64,000 nucleotides of DNA from Didymella arachidicola (taxonomy: Eukaryota; Ascomycota; Dothideomycetes; Pleosporales; Didymellaceae). A model generated the notes under the pieces. It was not told the origin of the DNA. It worked only from the letters and a program-made list of their open reading frames with translations, and did not search any database. A program made the translations under genes and the position numbers. Shown here piece after piece: positions 44,301-55,173 of this stretch (positions within the stretch are counted from its first letter, which is position 1; each line of letters begins with the position of its first letter). The DNA is taken from positions 124,001 to 188,000 of the forward strand of contig CM049993.1 of assembly GCA_016630955.3 (NCBI GenBank), given 5' to 3'.

Positions 44301-45488
44301 TCATTCTTCTGTGACGGCGAAACTCGACCAGCCCGCTGCCCCAAGCTGCTTCACGCGCTTCCCTCTCAGCACCACCACTTCTCTGAATTCTTTCTCGTAA
44401 TCATTTGCTCCACCGATACCCAGCTGACCTTCAGCTCCACAGCCAGCGGCGAAAAGGACATGCTCACCAGTCTCATCTTCTGCGGCCACGATTATATGTC
44501 CAGACCCAATGGCTACATCGTACGCTGTTGCGTTCCTGCCGTCGATGAATATGTTTAGGACTTTCACATCCTCGTCTTGCACTGCGTCGCCCCTTATAGT
44601 CGTCCCTCTCTTCATCGCACGATTAGCCTCATGTTCAAGACTGTGGAGCAGAAGGGCATCCAAGTCTTCTTCGATGCCTGGATTTGAGTGACCCCACAGG
44701 AAAAGTTCACCATCTTCGCCGATTGCTGCAGTCATGTACCCACCAGATACAATCTTCTTGATGCGTGTTTCTGACAGGTAGGGTACGGGCTCGAAGTTTG
44801 GATTGCCGGTGTACGGTCGACCGAGAGTAGAAGGGTATCGTGGATCAGTCGTGCGTGTATAGACTTGGCCCGTTGAAGAGAGAGCGGTTGCGGTTGTTGC
44901 GTTGGCTACGAGCTGAGTTGGCACGAAGTCGGCTACATGTTCCTTCATATTGGCTGTTGCGGAACGACTACCTAGATATTTGGGTTGAGGGACAACGGCG
45001 ATACTACCCTCCGTGCTTGTTTCCGTGTCTGCTGATGTCGATTTAGGCAGACAGACGAGCACCGAGTTGTCACTGCACATCTGAATCTCCCCAACTGGTG
45101 CTGCAAGAAAATCCCAGATCCCAGGCTGTTGAGACTTCATCTCCTCGGCTGGCGTGTTGAAGATCCTTAGCCTCGACTTGCAGATGTAGCCTCTTACGCC
45201 GTCGTGCATATTGTTGCCGAAGAAGCTTAGACGACATGTTGGATCCGCGAGAGATTGGATGATTGTAGATTGTGGGGAAGTGAAATCTTCTTGTTGCGTC
45301 GAGTTCAGGCCCGAGCCTAAGTACAGTATAGACCGTGGCTGTTTTTGGTCGGCGGTAAGGTATATCAAGTCACACCATGACAACCACAGTATCTTAATGT
45401 CTGCGTCGATGGCTATAGCTGTCGGCGTGAGAGCGTGGGAAGAAGAATTTGATGGGTCGACGCCGAATTGGTACAGGGTGTGAGGCAT
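44301..45488 (-). CDS. RCC1-repeat beta-propeller protein (ATS1-like)
   Basis: Uninterrupted ATG frame of 395 codons (MPHTLYQFGVDPSNSSSHAL). Several RCC1-type repeats are visible: VSGGYMTAAIGEDGELFLWG, DVAIGSGHIIVAAEDETGEH leading to VLFAAGCGAEGQLGIGG, and VKQLGAAGWSSFAVTE at the end. Degenerate repeats lie in the first half. RCC1 propellers act as GEFs or as protein-binding scaffolds; the spacing and N-terminal MPHTLYQFG resemble the yeast ATS1 (alpha-tubulin suppressor) group, which works in tRNA wobble diphthamide-type modification pathways. I call it RCC1-like and leave the precise role open. No signal peptide or membrane segment. Confidence 0.8.
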   Translation of the reverse strand: MPHTLYQFGVDPSNSSSHALTPTAIAIDADIKILWLSWCDLIYLTADQKQPRSILYLGSGLNSTQQEDFTSPQSTIIQSLADPTCRLSFFGNNMHDGVRGYICKSRLRIFNTPAEEMKSQQPGIWDFLAAPVGEIQMCSDNSVLVCLPKSTSADTETSTEGSIAVVPQPKYLGSRSATANMKEHVADFVPTQLVANATTATALSSTGQVYTRTTDPRYPSTLGRPYTGNPNFEPVPYLSETRIKKIVSGGYMTAAIGEDGELFLWGHSNPGIEEDLDALLLHSLEHEANRAMKRGTTIRGDAVQDEDVKVLNIFIDGRNATAYDVAIGSGHIIVAAEDETGEHVLFAAGCGAEGQLGIGGANDYEKEFREVVVLRGKRVKQLGAAGWSSFAVTEE

Positions 45489-46280
45489 GGCTATTCCCGC
45501 CAGTGTCAGACTTCACTCAGTATCACCGCTTTGCCTCTGGTGTCGCAACAGTCCAGCCACTCAATCTCGGCTGTGGCGCTGCGTAGTGTTGTTCCAAGGA
45601 TAGATGTCCGTGGAGACGCGTCGCCCGTGCATCAGCCTGACTCGGCACTAGACAGGGATCCACGCGTTCCTTCCATCCCTACGGACACGTCTACACCGTC
45701 AGAGATCTGCACCCTTATACATTTCCCACAGCATCGTTCGTGTTTCCTTCTCGTGCGTTGTACACAGGAATCGTGGAACGGTCTGAAACGCTGACGGCGC
45801 TTCACGAAACACCTCACTCCGCCGTTTTGTCGATCACCTTTACGCATTGCAATGATGTCACCTTCATGATGCAAGGCAGGGATAGCATTAAATCTAATCT
45901 CGTCTCCCTTTTTCCATCCTTGAACACATCGAATCCTTGAATGCAATGATCGGAGCCGGGATATCGGCAAGCAATACGAGAGAGAAGAAGACCCTGGCGG
46001 ACACCTATTGATTCGATGAATCCTTTACGATCCTCTAGCAAATCTCAATTATTGGACGTTCGGCAAGCGCCCGATTCGTTGAGGCGATTGTGAAGAAGGA
46101 ATTTAGTGCCAGAACAGAACTAGTAGGACCCCTTCGTGATACGGCTCGTGAATTCTGAGGACGTCTGGCCTCGGCATCAGATCTCGATTTCGACTCAACA
46201 CCCGGTCCTGGCTCATCTTCTCCGCTTCACTCATCATCGTGTACCGCGCATCCATGTTCTGGTGAACAAGCTCGGGATGG
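45489..46280. other. Intergenic region upstream of the RCC1-like gene
   Basis: Promoter of the RCC1-like gene and 3' flank of the ISG12-like pair. Only short frames without features. Confidence 0.45.
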
Positions 46281-46900
46281 TCAATGCCGCAACCACACCA
46301 TGCCCAAGCGCTGGAAAAAAGAAAACAACGATCCCTTGGGCACCAGACCGCCGTAGGTGGACTGCCACCAGGATGCAAAGGAGCCTATTTCGACGTCATT
46401 AGCATCGCACGGAGCTCAAACTTACAATGCTCGGTATACGCACCTTCTACAGGGCCCAGCTCTGCAAAACCAAGTGCCTCAATCACCCAAGGCGCGATTA
46501 TGACGAGCACTCCGAGCGCGATGACACCGCACATGACTGGGTGTTGAATGACGAAGTCCTCAATCTTGTTTGCGGTCTGCCATGCTTTGTTGTAGGCGTC
46601 GCGAACTGCAGGACCAAGTTTGTTGTGGGCACCTTGCAGGGCTGCACTGAGCTTTTCCAATACCTTCTCGGCCAGGTACTCTTTCCATCCGTATGGGCCG
46701 ACGATGGCGTCAAGCTTGGCTTTTAGCCCTTTTCCGGACTTCTCGGCGCGCAGGATGGTACTGACGATATCTTGTGCGACTTCGTCGAGCGGGTGAACTT
46801 GGGAAGCGCAGCTAAGCGCCTGCTTTTCGTCTGCGTAGACTCTGTCGTCTGCAGAGGCACATGTGACGCAGTCGATAATTGCGGCAATAATGGCTGACAT
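46281..46900 (-). CDS. Ifi-6-16/ISG12 (IFI27)-like membrane protein, copy 1
   Basis: Exon 1 is 46444-46900 (MSAIIAAIIDCVTCASADDR) and exon 2 is 46281-46384, with a 59-nt intron (GTGCGT...AATAG), giving 186 residues. Without the intron the frame would end at a stop just after a few unrelated residues; with it the C-terminus becomes SFASWWQSTYGGLVPKGSLF followed by FFQRLGM. That is the GS-x-QS-x-G-x-GSL-x-LQ-x-GM pattern of the Ifi-6-16 family. A hydrophobic segment (VMCGVIALGVLVIIAPWVI) precedes it, and the N-terminal ~100 residues are mostly charged helix. In animals the family sits in mitochondrial or ER membranes and promotes cell death; fungal roles are not established. The next gene upstream is a paralogue. 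Confidence 0.75.
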
Positions 46901-47213
46901 TGTGTGTTTGATGGTGGTTGCGAGATACGTCGTGCAGCTGTGTACGAGGTTATGAGTTGACAGTGTAAGCGCCGTGGCTCTGCTGCGCCTCACCGTGAAG
47001 TGAAGACGAGCGAACTCCAGCAACGAGGGCCAATTGTTTGTGAAAGGTCGCAGGTTCGGCCAAAACAACAGAGTATGAGGGTTGTAGGCACCGAGGTTTG
47101 CATTTTATAGGACCCAGTCTTGAGACCAGACGGATGCTTCAACTCTAAGCTGCCAAACGAATATTCTCCATCCTCACGGCCGAGATGCAACGCGCAACGC
47201 CCCGTTTGATTCA
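46901..47213. other. Spacer between the two ISG12-like genes
   Basis: About 310 bases; promoter of copy 1 and 3' flank of copy 2. The exon-1 frame of copy 1 is open upstream to 47068 but has no supported start there. Confidence 0.45.
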
Positions 47214-47762
47214 TTAGAATGTAGTCGTAGCTCCAAGATGCTGCAGATACGAGACTAGGGATTCTGCCGGCACAGTCGCGCCATAAGTCGATTGCCAACT
47301 GGCTGCGTACGATCCTGAAAGCTTTGTCAGCCCAATGCTCAAGGACTCTATGTCGGACTGTCTATAACCTCTGACGATCCCTTCGGGCTTGAATCCAAGC
47401 GCTTTGATGGCTGTAGGATACATGATGCTTAGTACACAGAGTACAATGACGATGATCCATATCGGGTGCTCCTCGATGAAACCATCGATCTTCTTTGCTG
47501 CTTCGACTGCCTTGTCGTATGCGGTGCGGAAATTGGGGCCTGCAACATGGACTGACCCTTGGACCATCGTAGCAAGGCGATTGACTACGCTATTTGCAAG
47601 AGCTTCATTCACGCCAGATGTATCGATCTCGAACTTCGTGTCGCGTGTAGTAGCACCCGGATACCTGGCCTTCAGAAGCTTCGTAGCGATCGAATTTGCT
47701 GAGACGTCGACAAGAGAAAGCGTGCGAAAGTGAGCACGGATCATATTCAGACGAGCAGCCAT
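47214..47762 (-). CDS. Ifi-6-16/ISG12 (IFI27)-like membrane protein, copy 2
   Basis: The ATG at 47762 (MAARLNMIRAHFRTLSLVDV) opens a frame that runs to 47214 through a 54-nt stretch at 47315-47368 with intron ends (GTTATA...TTTCAG) and no stop. Removing it gives 164 residues and joins GIVRG directly to SYAASWQSTYGATVPAESLV, matching copy 1 (SFASWWQSTYGGLVPKGSLF) and the Ifi-6-16 C-terminal pattern. The donor is weaker than usual, so retention may occur. A hydrophobic helix (IWIIVIVLCVLSIMYPTAI) precedes. The overall plan is the same as copy 1: charged helical N-terminus, EEHP/QHP before the membrane helix, then ALGF. The two are diverged tandem paralogues on one strand. Confidence 0.75.
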   Translation of the reverse strand: MAARLNMIRAHFRTLSLVDVSANSIATKLLKARYPGATTRDTKFEIDTSGVNEALANSVVNRLATMVQGSVHVAGPNFRTAYDKAVEAAKKIDGFIEEHPIWIIVIVLCVLSIMYPTAIKALGFKPEGIVRGYRQSDIESLSIGLTKLSGSYAASWQSTYGATVPAESLVSYLQHLGATTTF

Positions 47763-48144
47763 AGTAGAATGTTCTAGTATAGTTGTCACTTGAGGAACAT
47801 GGGACGCTGATGAAGGCAGCTTAAGCGCCGGTGGCTTGGCTGTGCCGCAATGTAGAGGAAGGCAGTCTGGCCCGTACCGTAATTTCAGCGTCTTATGCGT
47901 TTGTTTCGATGCTTCGAGACCTAACGCTTATTGCGCGCTCACAAAACAAGCATCACGGAATGTCGAGGAGTACTAGAAAAGGTGATGAAAGCATCAAACT
48001 CCACCACATTGAATGACAAAAATGAATGAAATGGAATGTTTTGGAAAACTTTACGCCTGTCTAAATGTTCTGCAAATCTTATTTGGAAGTTAATGAAGAC
48101 AACTGGCTGCGTGTTGAGCTGGCTCTCAACTTTATCGCAGAGTC
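47763..48144. other. Divergent intergenic region
   Basis: Between ISG12-like copy 2 (-) and the orphan at 48145 (+). Nothing seen beyond promoter-type sequence. Confidence 0.4.
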
Positions 48145-49248
48145 ATGATGTCTTCAAATCGAAATCATCTAGGCAGTGATGTTGGCCATGACCCTCAATA
48201 TATTTTCGACCGATACAATGGCAGCCTGTACGAGTATCATGCAATCAGAGCACCACGAGAGCACCAGATTGGCAGCTCTGCAGGTGCTGCCTTGCTACGG
48301 CCCCAAGTTGAACAGCGGAACTCGCGTGTTGAACATCCGTGGTCAACACCCAGGGCTCGAATGTCAGGCTATGACATCGATGATCGGCTCCATGTGTTAA
48401 GCACAGCCGTTTCCTTGAGTACTGGGGGCATACCAACGCAACCTTCATATGGAGATACACGCGAACACACTTGTTATCCATTCCGGTTAATGCCAGATCA
48501 ACACCCACCGTATCAACACAATCCGACATTGAGGTTGCTAGAAGGTTCATCTCGCAGAAGTGTACCAGCCGAGAATTCTCCCACTCAATTGAACACAAAC
48601 CTGCCTTATCCCTCAGTCTTGCCCGAGTTTGAACCGCCAGACGCAGAGACATGGGACCCATCCATCGATCCTGTCAAGTCCAAGCCCTGGCATGCTGAAT
48701 TTTTCTTTGAATTAGATGCGTCATCCTCTTTTCCACTGCAGGCATTCAAGAACATTCGGCAGATGCCACAAGTACTTCGGGAGCGGCAGTCACAGCCACA
48801 AGAAACTGGAGCCACGCAAACGACAGTACATGAGCTGCCAGGTGACACGCCAGACCACGTCCTTAATTGCCCTAAGCCCACCAACCTGGCATTTCTGACT
48901 AACCGGAGCTACATCTTGCAGCACGGTACGGAAGCGCAGCTTGCCATACTAGATGCTTGGCAGGATGCAGAAGATGCGCAAGAATGTCCTGATGCGACGA
49001 CAGTCTCTCGACAGGACTCAACAGTGCCACGAGAGCTGATGTCAGGCGCAACTATGCTTCCACCCAGCGATAAGCGGGAGGATCAGGAGGCCCCTGTGTA
49101 TGCACAGTATACGAAGATGCGAAAGTGGGACTACGAAGAGCTAGAGGAATCATACAGTAAGGCAGTAAATGCGCTTGCTGTTCCTCCATCTACACAGTCC
49201 GCTAGGAAAATTGAAGGATTTGAGTGGTTCTATGGCGTCAAGAAGTAA
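48145..49248 (+). CDS. Hypothetical protein
   Basis: Uninterrupted ATG frame of 367 codons (MMSSNRNHLGSDVGHDPQYI). Largely polar and probably disordered, rich in Pro, Gln, Ser and Thr. A more ordered block occurs around DPVKSKPWHAEFFFELDASS and another at the C-terminus (KMRKWDYEELEESYSKAVNA leading to IEGFEWFYGVKK), which looks like a conserved helical motif. No signal peptide, membrane helix or known domain. I do not recognise it. An in-frame ATG two codons in (48148) is an alternative start. Confidence 0.6.
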   Translation: MMSSNRNHLGSDVGHDPQYIFDRYNGSLYEYHAIRAPREHQIGSSAGAALLRPQVEQRNSRVEHPWSTPRARMSGYDIDDRLHVLSTAVSLSTGGIPTQPSYGDTREHTCYPFRLMPDQHPPYQHNPTLRLLEGSSRRSVPAENSPTQLNTNLPYPSVLPEFEPPDAETWDPSIDPVKSKPWHAEFFFELDASSSFPLQAFKNIRQMPQVLRERQSQPQETGATQTTVHELPGDTPDHVLNCPKPTNLAFLTNRSYILQHGTEAQLAILDAWQDAEDAQECPDATTVSRQDSTVPRELMSGATMLPPSDKREDQEAPVYAQYTKMRKWDYEELEESYSKAVNALAVPPSTQSARKIEGFEWFYGVKK

Positions 49249-50700
49249 GGATACACTTGGAGACTGTATCAGATAGCATCATTTCCGGCCTTCAGAATGT
49301 GTTGATCTAGGTGCAGAGGTAGAAGTGCCTTAGTCAGAGGTATTTGAATCTGCAGCCATACATCTAGATCAGTATTAGAAGCAACAATTCTTGTGATACC
49401 CGTCGATCGATAACCAACTTCCAGGAACAAAACAATTTAGATTCCCCTGCGGCAGCATGATAGATTCGATGTGCTTAATTCAATAGTGTTTGGAGCCCTC
49501 ATAGTTTCTGATTCGATGAATGATTGTGCTAAACATTGTTGGTGGACGGTGAGGATCGCATTACTCCGTGAGTAACTATGCGATCGGTACAGGGAAAGTT
49601 GGTGGTTGGTCCTATGGTTATTCATCTCCTCTGGTGCTCGAGCCTTCAAGCCAATCACTCGAACAGCCCCATCGCGACCTACAGGTAACGTTTGCTCCTT
49701 GATGGCCTTTGAGTTGCCCGTTAATCAAAGGTCTTAAGGTGCTTGTTAAGATCTCATCAGTACGTGCAGCTGGGAGAATAGAATCAGATTCACTAGGCAA
49801 GAGTCTTGGAAGAGACATCTGACAGATCATCTGAGCCATGCTTGGACGGTGAATACATCACACTGTCTGTGTCACGCCAATCATGCTCAATCGCGAACTC
49901 GTACCACACCTGGGCACCTTCTCATGGTCTACTTCCTTGAACGTGTATGCTACAGATAACTACGTCGCCTGTTGATTTCATCTCTCAACCCAGCTTGACT
50001 CGATGTTTGACTTCCTCAAACAAGTCGCACTAAGGATCGTTCCACAGACATAACGAATCGCTACAGCCTTGTGCGAGCCATTGGGAGTATTTTCGTGAGG
50101 CTGTTCGCCAATGAGGACTAGTGCTCCCTAGGAGATGATGGACCCAAGTTGGGCACAGATCTAAAGACATGAACAATGTATTGGGTTCAGAAGTTAACAA
50201 TCTGTCGGTAGGGGAATCCAATTCTGCACTAAGCTACGAAAGGCAAGGTGCGCTCGCCTCTCTTGCCATACATAGGTAACGCCTTACACCGGCAGCGCCG
50301 ATTTAAACCCATTTGTGGCTGCCTCTTCTGCCTCTCCCGTAGCATGTATCCGGTAAATGGAAGAATTGGATGCGACCCGTCCAGCGCTCCACTTCCGCTT
50401 TTGAGGTATGAGGCCTCCGAGGTCTCAGTAAAATTCAGCAGTACACTGCATAAGCCTCGCCCGATCGGGCATGGCTTGGGGGCCGAATGACAGCAATAGA
50501 GGCTTCAGCCATGCGGCTTCCCTTCACTTCCTCCTCCACAAATTTACTTGTCCAATCAGTTGCGCCATGATGAGTGATTGAGAGCATGTTTAGTTCACAG
50601 GCACAGCTCGCTTTAGCCACCGTGTAATAAACATCTCACCCATATCTATCCACTCTCTGACCATAAGGCTGACGCCGATAAGATAAGGGGTTCGGTGACT
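49249..50700. other. Intergenic region upstream of the HET-domain gene, 1.45 kb
   Basis: Only short frames on both strands. No family match, RNA gene or repeat seen. Sits upstream of an accessory-type gene and might hide decayed sequence. Confidence 0.4.
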
Positions 50701-52764
50701 ATGTTCTTTCAATACCAGCATTTAGAACATCCGGACAGCGATATTCGTATTGCAATCTTAAAGCCGGGCTCTTTTCACGATGCTATTCGTATCAAGTTTA
50801 TCCATCGGCAACTCAATGTAAGTCGTAGAAACCAGTCTTGTGTGTTAATAGGCTAATTTACAAAGGACAACGGCCCTCATTACGAAGCGCTGTCATATCG
50901 ATGGGGTTCCGAAGATGATCCTTCATGCGTACAAGTGAAATTCGACGGCCAGTACGCGAGTACCATTGCAATCACACGAAACCTCCACATAGCACTGCAA
51001 CACCTCCGTCATAAACGACGTTCACGTTTCGTGTGGATCGACGCGTTGTGTATCAATCAGCAAGATAAAGTAGAGAGAAGCATACAGGTGGCTAACATGG
51101 GCTTGATCTTTGCGATGGCCGATCGTGTGATCTCGTGGCTTGGACCCAAGATTGACAACAGCAATAGAGCAATCGAATTGCTACAAGACGTAAGACGTAA
51201 CGTGGAGGTGGATTGGGATACACTTAATATCTGGCCATCGCGTAAGAGTCTGAAGAAGTGGAAGCAGTCGTACAGACTGAACAACCAAGCAGAAGTCAAT
51301 CAGAGGAATCAGGCACGAGAATGGGGCATTTCAGGTACCACTATCCCATGGACAGCCAACGAAGCTGGCTGGGTGTGTTCCCTTCTGCAACGCGAGTACT
51401 TCGAAAGAGCGTGGATATTGCAGGAAGTGCAGGTCGCCAGGAACGTATTGTTCCAGTGCGGTTTCGCGACGATCACCGAAGACGATCTGTGGAAGAGCAC
51501 TTACTGTCTTCACCTCAAGGCGGTGAACGAGTCTATGGCGCGCGCCATACCCCAGTCCGAATGGAACGGAGCTCTAGCTCAGGTGTATCTAATCGGTCGC
51601 ACAACCTCACGACAAGATGACCTGGCATACTCGGAGCTTCGACATCACATGAGAACGTTCAAGTGCAAGGATCCGCGTGACAAAGTGTATGCAGTGTTGG
51701 GCTTGCTCAATCAGAAGGATCGGATGTTGGGAGTCAGGCCTGATTACACACGGGAGCCCAAAGATGTGTACCTCGATATCGCTCAACGCGTCTATACCTC
51801 TGGGTCATCCTTGGAACTACTGAGATCCTGCGAGCTATCCACCCGGGTTCTGAGTATACCTTCTTGGGTGCCCGACTGGTCTACTCCTCCGGCATCTTTC
51901 CAGCATCTACATCCAAATTGGAGTGCAAGTGCCTTCATATCAGGCCAAGCACTAATCGACACAACTGGGTTATTGTGCAAAGTGTCTGGCATCCATGTCA
52001 CCAATATTGAGGAGGTGAAGCATCATTCGATCAATGAGTACTCGCGCAATCTGAATGATCTGCTACCGTTCCTACGAGACATTGCACCTCCACTCGAATG
52101 TTTAGACGTGCTAGGGCCAACAGGAATTTCTTCCCTCGATGCATATTGTCGGGTGCTTGCCGAGAATCGGTTCTCTAATACATTCCTACCTCACGATACG
52201 AAGTTTGCCGACTTTCAGTACAGCCGGGCAGTGCTAAAGTCTATCTGGTCGGGTTTGGATGTTTCTATGGGCTCGCGCTCTACATACCTTTCAGAAGTCT
52301 TTGAAAAAATTATCGGACGATGCTTCTTTCGAGCTCAAGGTGGCTACATAGGACTTGCACCAATAGGCACCCGAGCCGGGGACGCCGTTTGTGTGCTACT
52401 CGGATCGCGCTACCCGGTAGTCTTACGCCCAGCCGGGTCCATAGACGGTTACAGTGCCTGGGAAGTTGTGGGCGTGTGTTATGCTCATGGTCTTATGGAC
52501 GGTGAGGCAATCTACCGCGACAAACACCTTGTTCGGTACACCGCCATCAGTCGTTACGACGGAGAACAGACGCAACTTGTCGACGGCTACTCGGTGGCGC
52601 TGTACGAAGCCAAGAGGGAACGTCTCAAAACCGATCCAGCTGACCTCCTCAAAGAGGCAGGAATTCGAGTCGAACGCTATCAGAGGTACCCACACGAGTT
52701 GGTTGTGTCACCAGAATCCTTGCGCGCGGCAGGGATACCGTTGAAGGACTTCGTGCTAGTTTGA
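50701..52764 (+). CDS. HET-domain (heterokaryon incompatibility) protein
   Basis: Fungal self/non-self recognition domain protein; some members trigger cell death when partners of different allele meet. Exon 1 is 50701-50817 (39 codons, MFFQYQHLEHPDSDIRIAIL) and exon 2 is 50866-52764, with a 48-nt intron (GTAAGT...CAAAG), giving 671 residues. The three HET blocks are visible: YEALSYRWG just after the intron, RFVWIDALCINQQDKVER, and REYFERAWILQEVQVARN. The long C-terminal region contains YSAWEVVGVCYAHGLMDGEA, the segment common at the end of this protein type. No NACHT, WD40 or other partner domain is present. The gene is intact; a partner gene is not evident nearby. Confidence 0.93.
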
Positions 52765-52908
52765 AAAAGACCGCTATTCACTGCGATCACGAGGCCCGGC
52801 ATCAGCAGCAGCATTGAGTGATCCTGTGAAGTTTGGTATACCCCTAACTCTACATATTGTGACCTTTGCTCTCAACGGGCTGCATATCCAGATCAACCAA
52901 CACTTGCA

Positions 52909-54077
52909 CTATCCAATCTTCTTGATATGATCCGTGACCAAGCACGTCCAATCCGAGCTGTTGTAGTAGATAGTATGCCCATCGTTGTGCGTCTGCTGCC
53001 CAGTGCTGGGAATGGTATCACCAAGCTGCCAAAACAAGTCTGCCGCAAGCCCATCGCTCTTCAGGCCAAGAGCAGTACTCTGCCATTTGCTTTCAATCGG
53101 GCAGTGGTCTGAAGCCACATCGACACCATACTCTTCCAGCAAACAGGGTTTGTTTGCTTTCTTGCAGGCAGCCGCATGCGCAGTGATCCAGGCATTGCCC
53201 CAGTCATTGGTTGTGCCCCAAGATTTAGGGTACAGATGAATTGTGCCAAAGTTGACGTTGGGCAGGGCAATATTAGCGGCAAAATCGAGACCCTCAGTGA
53301 ACTGGTAGGGATACGAGCCGTCACCAGCGAGCCCAAAGCCCTCGTCGCCGATTGCGATCATGTGGTCAGTGTCAAGCGAGCGGACGTAATTCGACGAGCT
53401 GCGGATCCAGTTGGTAAGAACTGATGTGGCGCAGCCGTTGCAGCGGGGTTCGTTGGCAAGCTCCCATGCGAAGATGGCGGTTGAGGTGCGGTACCGAGAG
53501 ACGACAGCCTTTATGTAGGCCTGATACATAGTCTGGCACTTTGTTGATTGGTACCATTGCGCGTTACTGCTGACGCCACAGGCTGAGAAATAGGCTGCCA
53601 TGCCCCCGTAGTCGGTCCAGTTATTCACAAAGTTAATGATGAGCTTGATACCATTACTCTCAGCTGCCTTGACGACGGCATCGAGGCGCTGCAGGCCGTT
53701 GGAGCCTGTGTTGATCGTTGCTGTGGAGCCCGAGAAAGACTGGAAGTAAACTGTGCCTGCACCGGGGATCGAGGTGACATCGTTAAAGCCCCAAACACGG
53801 AGGATTTTCTGCCCCGAGGACTTCAGGTGACCCATGATGACATTGACATCGTTGTCGTTGGTGAGGAAGGGGATCCAGTAGCTGTTGGTGCCGGCGTAGT
53901 CTTGATATAGTCAGCAGAGTAAAAGCAAATAGAGCTTGACTTGCACTTGGTGACTCCATCGATGTTGAATCTGAGGCCGTCAACCTTCGAGTAAGATGCT
54001 CGAGCAGCGATGTCGTTCTTCGCTGCTGATAGCGCAGCTACTGCTGCAACGAAAGAGAGGATCGTGGCAAGCTTCAT
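52909..54077 (-). CDS. Secreted GH5 endo-beta-1,4-mannanase
   Basis: Hydrolyses mannan in plant cell walls. The ATG at 54077 opens a signal peptide (MKLATILSFVAAVAALSA). The catalytic domain shows KILRVWGFNDV, VNNWTDYGGM, the acid/base Glu in WELANEPRCNGC and the nucleophile Glu in CLLEEYGVD. The domain ends with YYNSSDWTCLVTDHIKKI. No cellulose-binding module. Exon 1 (53947-54077) ends at VTK, but the best intron (GTGCAAG...CTGAC...TCAAG) does not keep the frame. A later CAG acceptor (exon 2 from 53881) does, at the cost of the conserved YAGTNS segment, giving 367 residues. So either splicing uses the later site, or a one-base difference exists. Apart from this the gene is intact and carries both catalytic residues. 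Confidence 0.82.
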
Positions 54078-55173
54078 AGTGACTGTGCTTCAAATTCTAA
54101 GAGCGATGCCTTGTCAACGTTGGGGATTTACATGCTTTATTCAAAGATGGGTTCAATCGTGGCCAGAGCAGCACTCAATTTGAACGGAGACGTCTGCTCC
54201 GTTTCAAACAAATTCGTTCGCCGCTGGCAGATGAAAGGAGTCTAATGGTGGGGTTACTATAGTAGATACCCCCAGGCAATGTCGATCGCCTCTCCATCGA
54301 CGCTGCAATGGACTACTTCGACGTATGGGAAAGGGCGTTTTCCATTCTAAATCTTTGGACGTCTAAAAAGTGGTATTTTCTTTTGCGGAGCATGACGTTC
54401 CAGGCTGGAAGGGACCAAGCGCTTGTTGTCAGGCGAAAAGTAGAGAAGTTATGGGGTTCCGTATAGATTAAGCAAGCCTGTGGAATGTCCGGGATTTTGA
54501 TTAGCGAGACGCCAAAATCTGGGGTGCAGTGGGGCGCATATTTGCTTTGAGGGTGAGTTTCGAAAGGCGACAAACCGAAATGTCCGTCAAAATCGCACGT
54601 ATGCGTTTGTTCCACTTCGCTCAGCGTGGCGCTGTTGTTTGCAATTCGACTCATGTCACGCAGACGCCGTACGTGGAACAGCGCAAGCCACATGACGTAG
54701 AGCCAGAGGTACACGGCAAAGCGAATCGAGATCAAAGGCCACATAGAAGACCCCAATAACAGGAGTGGACTGAGGGAAGGACACAAGAACGAGCGCGAGA
54801 ACGAGAACGCATGCGCCACCGGACTAAGAAGTAGCGCTTGGAGAGACTCCGACCAAACGTACGCGTCCGCCATACTGACATCTACACTCACAATCAAGAA
54901 CGCTGCATCATGCACTCGATACCGATAGCACCAAGTCGTTGGCATGCTACGCTTTTACGAACAGCCCTGCGTTCTCTGCTCCGTTAGCTCGGTCGGATAG
55001 CACCTGTAGCGGCGGAGACATTGACCTCGTAGCAAGCTGTGATTACTGATGAAGCTTAGAAACCACGTCGCGCAAGTTTTGACTACATAGGGCACGATAG
55101 CATGCTGCGATCACGTCTTACTGCTTAGCAATCTTGAATCTTACACCTTCAATGTCAGCAGTGTGGCATATAG
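54078..55173. other. Intergenic region between mannanase and MDR oxidoreductase
   Basis: Shared upstream region of divergent genes. A minus-strand ATG frame at 54313-54873 (186 codons, MADAYVWSESLQALLLSPVA, with two hydrophobic stretches) is the longest frame; it has no family resemblance and I give it little weight. A tRNA-like D-arm sequence near 54985 lacks a matching T-arm. Confidence 0.35.

Noticed and set aside
46901..47068. Longer N-terminus for ISG12-like copy 1
   Set aside because: The extension has no counterpart in copy 2, and the ATG at 46900 gives a matching layout.
54975..55025. tRNA-like D-arm sequence (TTAGCTCGGTCGGATAGC)
   Set aside because: No T-arm GTTCRA consensus or paired acceptor stem at the right distance.
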